NCBI GenBank assembly: GCA_963750075.1 | Contig: CAVVPG010000002.1 | Span: 62,001-126,000 of the forward strand | From: Bog-473 sp963750075 | Lineage (GTDB): Bacteria; Actinomycetota; Acidimicrobiia; Acidimicrobiales; RAAP-2 | Direction of reading: 5' to 3' | Length of the DNA: 64,000 bases | Shown here: piece after piece, positions 60,243 to 64,000 of the stretch | Numbering within the stretch: position 1 is the stretch's first letter | How the letters are laid out: the number at the start of each line of letters is the position of its first letter | Notes under the pieces: model-generated | The model's database searches: none | Told to the model about the DNA's origin: nothing | The model's input: only the letters and a program-made list of their open reading frames with translations | Made by a program: the position numbers and the translations under genes

Positions 60243-60545
60243 ATGGCAACCGAGATCCCGGGCAGCGTCATCGCATCGTTGGCCACCAAGCTCGACACGC
60301 TGGAGCTGACCGAGGAGGAGCACGATGCGCTCGCCGTCGTGCTGTCGGCCGGCCTGGAGAGCGGTCGGCCGCACGCCGAAGTCGAAGGGTTCATGCCCAC
60401 CGCGGTGGAGCTCTCGCCCACGGTGCCGTTCGGCTCGCAGGTGGGCGGGAGCGAGTTCCTCCAGATCAAGTTCAGCTACCAGCAGATCCAAGGGTCGTTC
60501 AACCCCGGCGCCGCGGTGTCCGACGACTGGGAGGTCCGTACCTGA
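60243..60545 (+). CDS. Small EVxGF-motif protein C
   Basis: The 100-residue product has IASLATKLDTLELTEEEHDAL (10-30), nearly matching protein A (YASLAAKLQQF...ELT), then EVEGF (46-50) and a distinct tail (FGSQVGGSEFLQIKFSYQQIQGSF). CAGGAGG precedes the ATG. A GGAAC-N16-CGGTC element at 60189-60214 could be an ECF promoter, which would link it to the nearby sigma factor. It ends 5 bp from the convergent substrate-binding protein gene. Confidence 0.78.
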   Translation: MATEIPGSVIASLATKLDTLELTEEEHDALAVVLSAGLESGRPHAEVEGFMPTAVELSPTVPFGSQVGGSEFLQIKFSYQQIQGSFNPGAAVSDDWEVRT

Positions 60546-60550
60546 TCTCC

Positions 60551-62320
60551 TCAGCCGGCGGACGCGGCAGGTGACCCGGGCCACGCCGGGTAGCTGGGGG
60601 CGCGGTCCGGGGGCGCCGGGTAGCTCGACACGGCGCCGGCCGGAGAGAACATGGGCACCGGGCCGGCGGGGACGACGCCTGCCTTGTAGCGCGCTCCGCC
60701 GTTGACGTATTGCATCAGGCCGGTGCCGTTCTGCCCCTCCTCGTCGGGGCCCTTGGCCGTGGCGTCGTACCAGAGGAACGTGTAGTCGGCCGGCGACGAA
60801 TAGCTCGGCAGCGGCGCGGCGCCCTGGTAGCCGTAGGCGGCGAGAGGCGACGTCGGCCCGCCGCCGGTGGGCGGGGCGCGGAAGAGCCCGGTGGTGAAGT
60901 TGGCCGGGGTCAGATCCGGCCCGGCCAACTGGACGCCGGTGAAGAACTGGGTGATGGGGGGGATGAGGGCGGGCGCCGCCAGTGAGGCCGGAGAGGCGTT
61001 GGCGCCGTACCACCAGCGGTAGAGGTGGTCGGCGTCACCGGTGGCGACGGGCACCGGTACGCCGAGGCTCGTCACGCCGAACGCGTGCGCCCACTCCTGC
61101 TGGTCGTAGTAGCGCCCGAGGGTCGACGTATCGGTCAGCACGATCCCGGTGATGACCCACTCGGGGAAGTACCCGATGTTGGCGCAGGCCTTGGTGAGGT
61201 AGATCGGCATGATGGGGTCGCCGGCGAAGATGACGCTCGTCGCTCCGGACGTCTTGAGCTTCTCGGCGATGGTGGCGGCCTGCGTCGGCAGCGTCGTGAG
61301 GTCGAGCGTGTACTGCAGATCGGGCGTCGACGACATGCGCACGTGGCCGGCGATCAGCTTCTTGGTCACCGACGCGGTGAGCTCGGCCGACCCCGGCCCG
61401 GGCGGCTCCGACGTCTCGCTCACGATGATGAAGGTGCGGGGCCGGGTGTGGAAGGAGGCGTCGCCGGCCCAGACGGCGTCCTTGTGGTTGAGCTTGGCGG
61501 CGACGTAGGCGATGGTCTCGTACAGCGACGTGTCGGCGGTCGGGAGGTTGGCCCACTGGTAGGGGGCGTTCTGCTTGATCTGCCCGGAGGTGCTGGAGTC
61601 GCCGCACGCCATGCAGAGCACGTGCTCCCGCGCCAGCTCGTCCTCGTACGCGGACGTCTCCGCCGGTCCGTTGATGGACGCAAAGGCGTGGAGCTGCTGC
61701 GCCACCGTGACGGCGTCGGCGTGGGCCGCCACCGGATCGGCGTCGGCCCCCGACGCGGTGAAGGGGATGAGGTTCACGTGCCGCCCGTAGAGGGAGTAGA
61801 CGTGGTTGAACATGGCCACGTAGGACTGGGCGGTGGCGAGCGCCTGGGCGTTGGTGCCGGCCGCACCGGAGACGGCCGAGGCCAGCCCGCCCGGCTGGGC
61901 CTGGTAGTAGACGACGTTGATCGTGTTGCTGGTCACCCCGCCCGAGGTGGCGCCGCCGTTGTCGCCGGTGAAGACGGGCACGCAGGGTGGGGCGCTGACG
62001 CTGGGCATCTTCAGCCGGCCCGTCTTGTGGTCGCACTCGGTGCCCCAGTCGTAGGCGCCCGTCTTGCCCAGCTTGGCGGCCGCGGCGTAGGTGAGGGGCA
62101 CGCTCCCGCCGGAGACCGGCCGTCCTCCGGTGCCGCCGGCGCGGCCGGCGCTCGTCGTGGTCGTGGAGCTGCCGTTGTTGTTGTTCTCGTGCACGGTGGC
62201 CGAAGCGCCGGCGGCGATCAGCGCGGCGACGATGAGGACGACGGGGCCGACGACGCGCAGCCGGCTCACCCGCGGCCAGGGCCGCTCGGACGGTCGCGGC
62301 TCGGCGTCGGTGTCGCTCAT
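60551..62320 (-). CDS. Branched-chain amino acid-type ABC substrate-binding protein
   Basis: The 589-residue product has a cytoplasmic N-terminus, one signal-anchor helix (VVGPVVLIVAALIAAGASATV), a short Asn/Thr-rich spacer and a type I periplasmic-binding fold (TINVVYYQAQPGG..., NLIPFTASGADADPVAAHADAVTVAQQL, ATSVIFAGDPIMPIYL). It has no lipobox and is longer than typical LivJ/LivK. The ATG overlaps the stop of the fused ATPase gene (ATGA). The ligand is unknown. Confidence 0.82.
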   Translation of the reverse strand: MSDTDAEPRPSERPWPRVSRLRVVGPVVLIVAALIAAGASATVHENNNNGSSTTTTSAGRAGGTGGRPVSGGSVPLTYAAAAKLGKTGAYDWGTECDHKTGRLKMPSVSAPPCVPVFTGDNGGATSGGVTSNTINVVYYQAQPGGLASAVSGAAGTNAQALATAQSYVAMFNHVYSLYGRHVNLIPFTASGADADPVAAHADAVTVAQQLHAFASINGPAETSAYEDELAREHVLCMACGDSSTSGQIKQNAPYQWANLPTADTSLYETIAYVAAKLNHKDAVWAGDASFHTRPRTFIIVSETSEPPGPGSAELTASVTKKLIAGHVRMSSTPDLQYTLDLTTLPTQAATIAEKLKTSGATSVIFAGDPIMPIYLTKACANIGYFPEWVITGIVLTDTSTLGRYYDQQEWAHAFGVTSLGVPVPVATGDADHLYRWWYGANASPASLAAPALIPPITQFFTGVQLAGPDLTPANFTTGLFRAPPTGGGPTSPLAAYGYQGAAPLPSYSSPADYTFLWYDATAKGPDEEGQNGTGLMQYVNGGARYKAGVVPAGPVPMFSPAGAVSSYPAPPDRAPSYPAWPGSPAASAG

Positions 62321-63987
62321 CCGGGGTCCACCTCCGTGGTCGTGGCGGTTGCGCTCGTCGCGGTCGGGCCCGAGCGCGTCAGCGCGAGCGGGTCCGAGCC
62401 GAGGAAGGCCACGCCGACGGCGGGCGACTCGAGGACCTCCCGGGGCGTGCCGCTGGCGATGACGGTGCCGCGGTCCATCGCGACGAGGCGGTCGGCCAGC
62501 TCGGCGATGAAGGCGATGTCGTGCTCGACGACGAGCAGGGTCGCATCGAGCCGCTCGCGCACGGTGCGCAGCAGCTCGACCATGGCCTCGACCTCCCGCT
62601 GGGCCACGCCCGAGGAGGGCTCGTCGAGCAGGACGACGCGGGGCTGGTGGGCGACGACCGCGGCCAGGTCGACCAGGCGGCGCGAGCCGGTCGAGAGCTC
62701 GCTCACCAGGTTGTCGGCGTAGCGGGAGAGGCCGAAGAGCTCGAGCAGCTCGTCCACCCGGTGCATGACGGCGGCCTCGGTGCGCACCTGGGCCGGCAGG
62801 CGCAGGACGGCGTTGAAGGGGTCGCTCACGTCGGTGAAGCGCTCCAGCGAGACGGCCAGCGCGTCGCGGACCGTCAGCGCGGAGAAGAGGCGCGAGTCCT
62901 GGAACGAGCGGCCGAGCCCGAGCCGGGCCCGGGCCGACGCCGTGCGGTCGGTCACGTCGAGACCGCCGAGCTCCACGCGCCCGGTGTCCTGCCGCAGGAA
63001 GCCCGAGATCACGTCGAAGAGCGTCGTCTTGCCCGCGCCGTTGGGCCCGATGATGCCGACGATCTCCCCGTGGCCGGCGTGCAGGGACACGTCGTCGAGC
63101 GCGGCGTTGCCGCCGAAGTGGATCGACAGGCCGCGCACCTCGAGCTCGGGCGCGTTCTCCGGCCCGGGCGCCGCGGCGCCGTCCGGCGCGCCGAGGGACT
63201 CGCTGGCCTGCTTCAGGTAAATGGACCACAGCAGCTCGGGGTGCGCGGCCAGCTCGTCGGCGGTGCCCGAGAAGCGCACCGCGCCGGTCTCCATGACGTA
63301 GACGCGGTCGGCCACCGCCACCGCCACGTTCATCGACTGCTCGACGAGCAGGATGGCCGTGCCGGCCTGGCGCAGCGACTCGATGGCGCCGAGCAGCTGC
63401 TCGACCACGAGCGGCGCGAGCCCGAGCGAGAGCTCGTCGATGAGGAACAGCTTGGGCCGCGTGATGGTCGCCATGGCGAGGGCGAGCATCTGCTGCTGGC
63501 CGCCCGAGAGGTTGGCGGCCCGCTCCCCGCGCCGGGTGGCCAGCGTCGGGAAGGCGGACAGGGCCTCCTCGATCATGTCGGCGTCACGCTCGCCCCGCCG
63601 CCGGCCCTGCCAGGCGGCGGCGCGCAGGTTCTCCTCGACGCGCAGGTTGGGGAAGATCCCCTCGCCGCCGGGCACCTGGGCGATGCCGAGGCGCGCGATC
63701 TCGTCGGGCGGCAGGTGGGTGATGTCGCGGCCGTCGAAGACGATGGCGCCGTGGTCGGCCTCCACCACGCCGCCGATCGCCCGCAGCAGGGTCGACTTGC
63801 CGGCCCCGTTGGTGCCCAGCAGCGCCACGATCTCGCTCTCGCCGACCTCGATCGCGACCTCACCGAGCACGGTCACGCCGTCGTAGCCGACGCTGAGGTC
63901 GCGCACGGCGAGCAGCGGGAGCTTGCCGGCGCTGCGGTCGATCAGCATCTGGGCCCGGGTGCGCATGGACGTCCACACGTTGCGCAC
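62317..63987 (-). CDS. Fused LivF-LivG-type double ATPase (5' end may lie outside the window)
   Basis: The 556 residues hold two complete ATPases of the branched-chain amino acid uptake type. The first is LivF-like (GTNGAGKSTLLRAIGG, NLSGGQQQMLALAMA, FLIDELSLGLAP); the second is LivG-like (GPNGAGKTTLFDVISG, ELSTGSRRLVDLAAVV, VLLDEPSSGVA). These are normally separate proteins. The frame stays open from the GTG at 63987 to the right edge, so the protein could extend further, perhaps into a permease. It overlaps the substrate-binding protein gene downstream. Confidence 0.85.
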   Translation of the reverse strand: MRNVWTSMRTRAQMLIDRSAGKLPLLAVRDLSVGYDGVTVLGEVAIEVGESEIVALLGTNGAGKSTLLRAIGGVVEADHGAIVFDGRDITHLPPDEIARLGIAQVPGGEGIFPNLRVEENLRAAAWQGRRRGERDADMIEEALSAFPTLATRRGERAANLSGGQQQMLALAMATITRPKLFLIDELSLGLAPLVVEQLLGAIESLRQAGTAILLVEQSMNVAVAVADRVYVMETGAVRFSGTADELAAHPELLWSIYLKQASESLGAPDGAAAPGPENAPELEVRGLSIHFGGNAALDDVSLHAGHGEIVGIIGPNGAGKTTLFDVISGFLRQDTGRVELGGLDVTDRTASARARLGLGRSFQDSRLFSALTVRDALAVSLERFTDVSDPFNAVLRLPAQVRTEAAVMHRVDELLELFGLSRYADNLVSELSTGSRRLVDLAAVVAHQPRVVLLDEPSSGVAQREVEAMVELLRTVRERLDATLLVVEHDIAFIAELADRLVAMDRGTVIASGTPREVLESPAVGVAFLGSDPLALTRSGPTATSATATTTEVDPG

Positions 63988-64000
63988 GTCGCGCTGGATC

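Overview
The window is about 70% GC, densely packed and free of mobile DNA. It reads as the replication-origin side of an actinobacterial chromosome. The left end carries dnaA, rpmH, rnpA, yidD, yidC, jag, rsmG, parA and parB with two parS sites. Further right lie ino1-padR-DUF5318 and rpsF-ssb-rpsR-rplI-dnaB, an order also known from mycobacteria. Two wax ester synthase/diacylglycerol acyltransferases, a CwlM-like protein, Ino1 and a PPOX-fold protein fit an actinobacterium with TAG/wax and inositol metabolism. An Acidimicrobiia-like lineage is my best guess, not a demonstrated assignment. No rRNA, tRNA, CRISPR, IS or prophage was seen.

Layout. 1-8 kb: dnaA leftwards, then a rightward ribosome/membrane-insertion/segregation block (rpmH to parB). 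8-15.3 kb: a leftward run of DUF6049, murJ, degV, a small membrane protein, trxB, trxA and cwlM-like. 15.3-25.8 kb: cca, an AhpD-like protein, ino1/padR, DUF5318, panB, the S6-SSB-S18-L9 operon, dnaB, an amidohydrolase and a class II aldolase-like protein. 25.9-32.7 kb: acyltransferase plus patatin, a split LigD-type repair operon (ligase, HhH-PHP phosphoesterase, primase-polymerase), and an Rrf2 regulator facing a Cys-containing unknown. 32.7-42.9 kb: deacetylase, MFS, SDR, peroxiredoxin, an OmpR-type regulator, PPOX and DUF2505 proteins, a second acyltransferase/patatin pair and a channel-like membrane protein. 43-48.6 kb: an unknown, a frameshifted Coq4-like gene, and a LuxR regulator/histidine kinase/ABC exporter operon.

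The most unusual part is 48.7-60.5 kb. Eight genes run leftwards with overlaps or short gaps: a Thr-rich surface protein, a membrane protein, a Ser/Thr kinase, a 1193-residue FHA/pseudo-peptidase/ABC-exporter/cNMP-binding fusion, a GAF protein, a cytoplasmic subtilase, a 112-residue peptide and a DUF6065-like protein. A divergent ECF sigma factor with a fused zinc finger and two further small proteins flank them. The three small proteins share an N-terminal helix region ending in an EVxGF motif and then diverge, like leader/cargo precursors. I propose a phospho-regulated peptide maturation and export system. This is inferred from gene content and has no experimental support here.

The window ends in a branched-chain-type uptake system (substrate-binding protein plus a fused double ATPase) that runs off the right edge. 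Across the window, at least a dozen genes have a TANNNT or CATACT -10-like hexamer only 6-8 nt before the start codon, suggesting frequent leaderless transcription.
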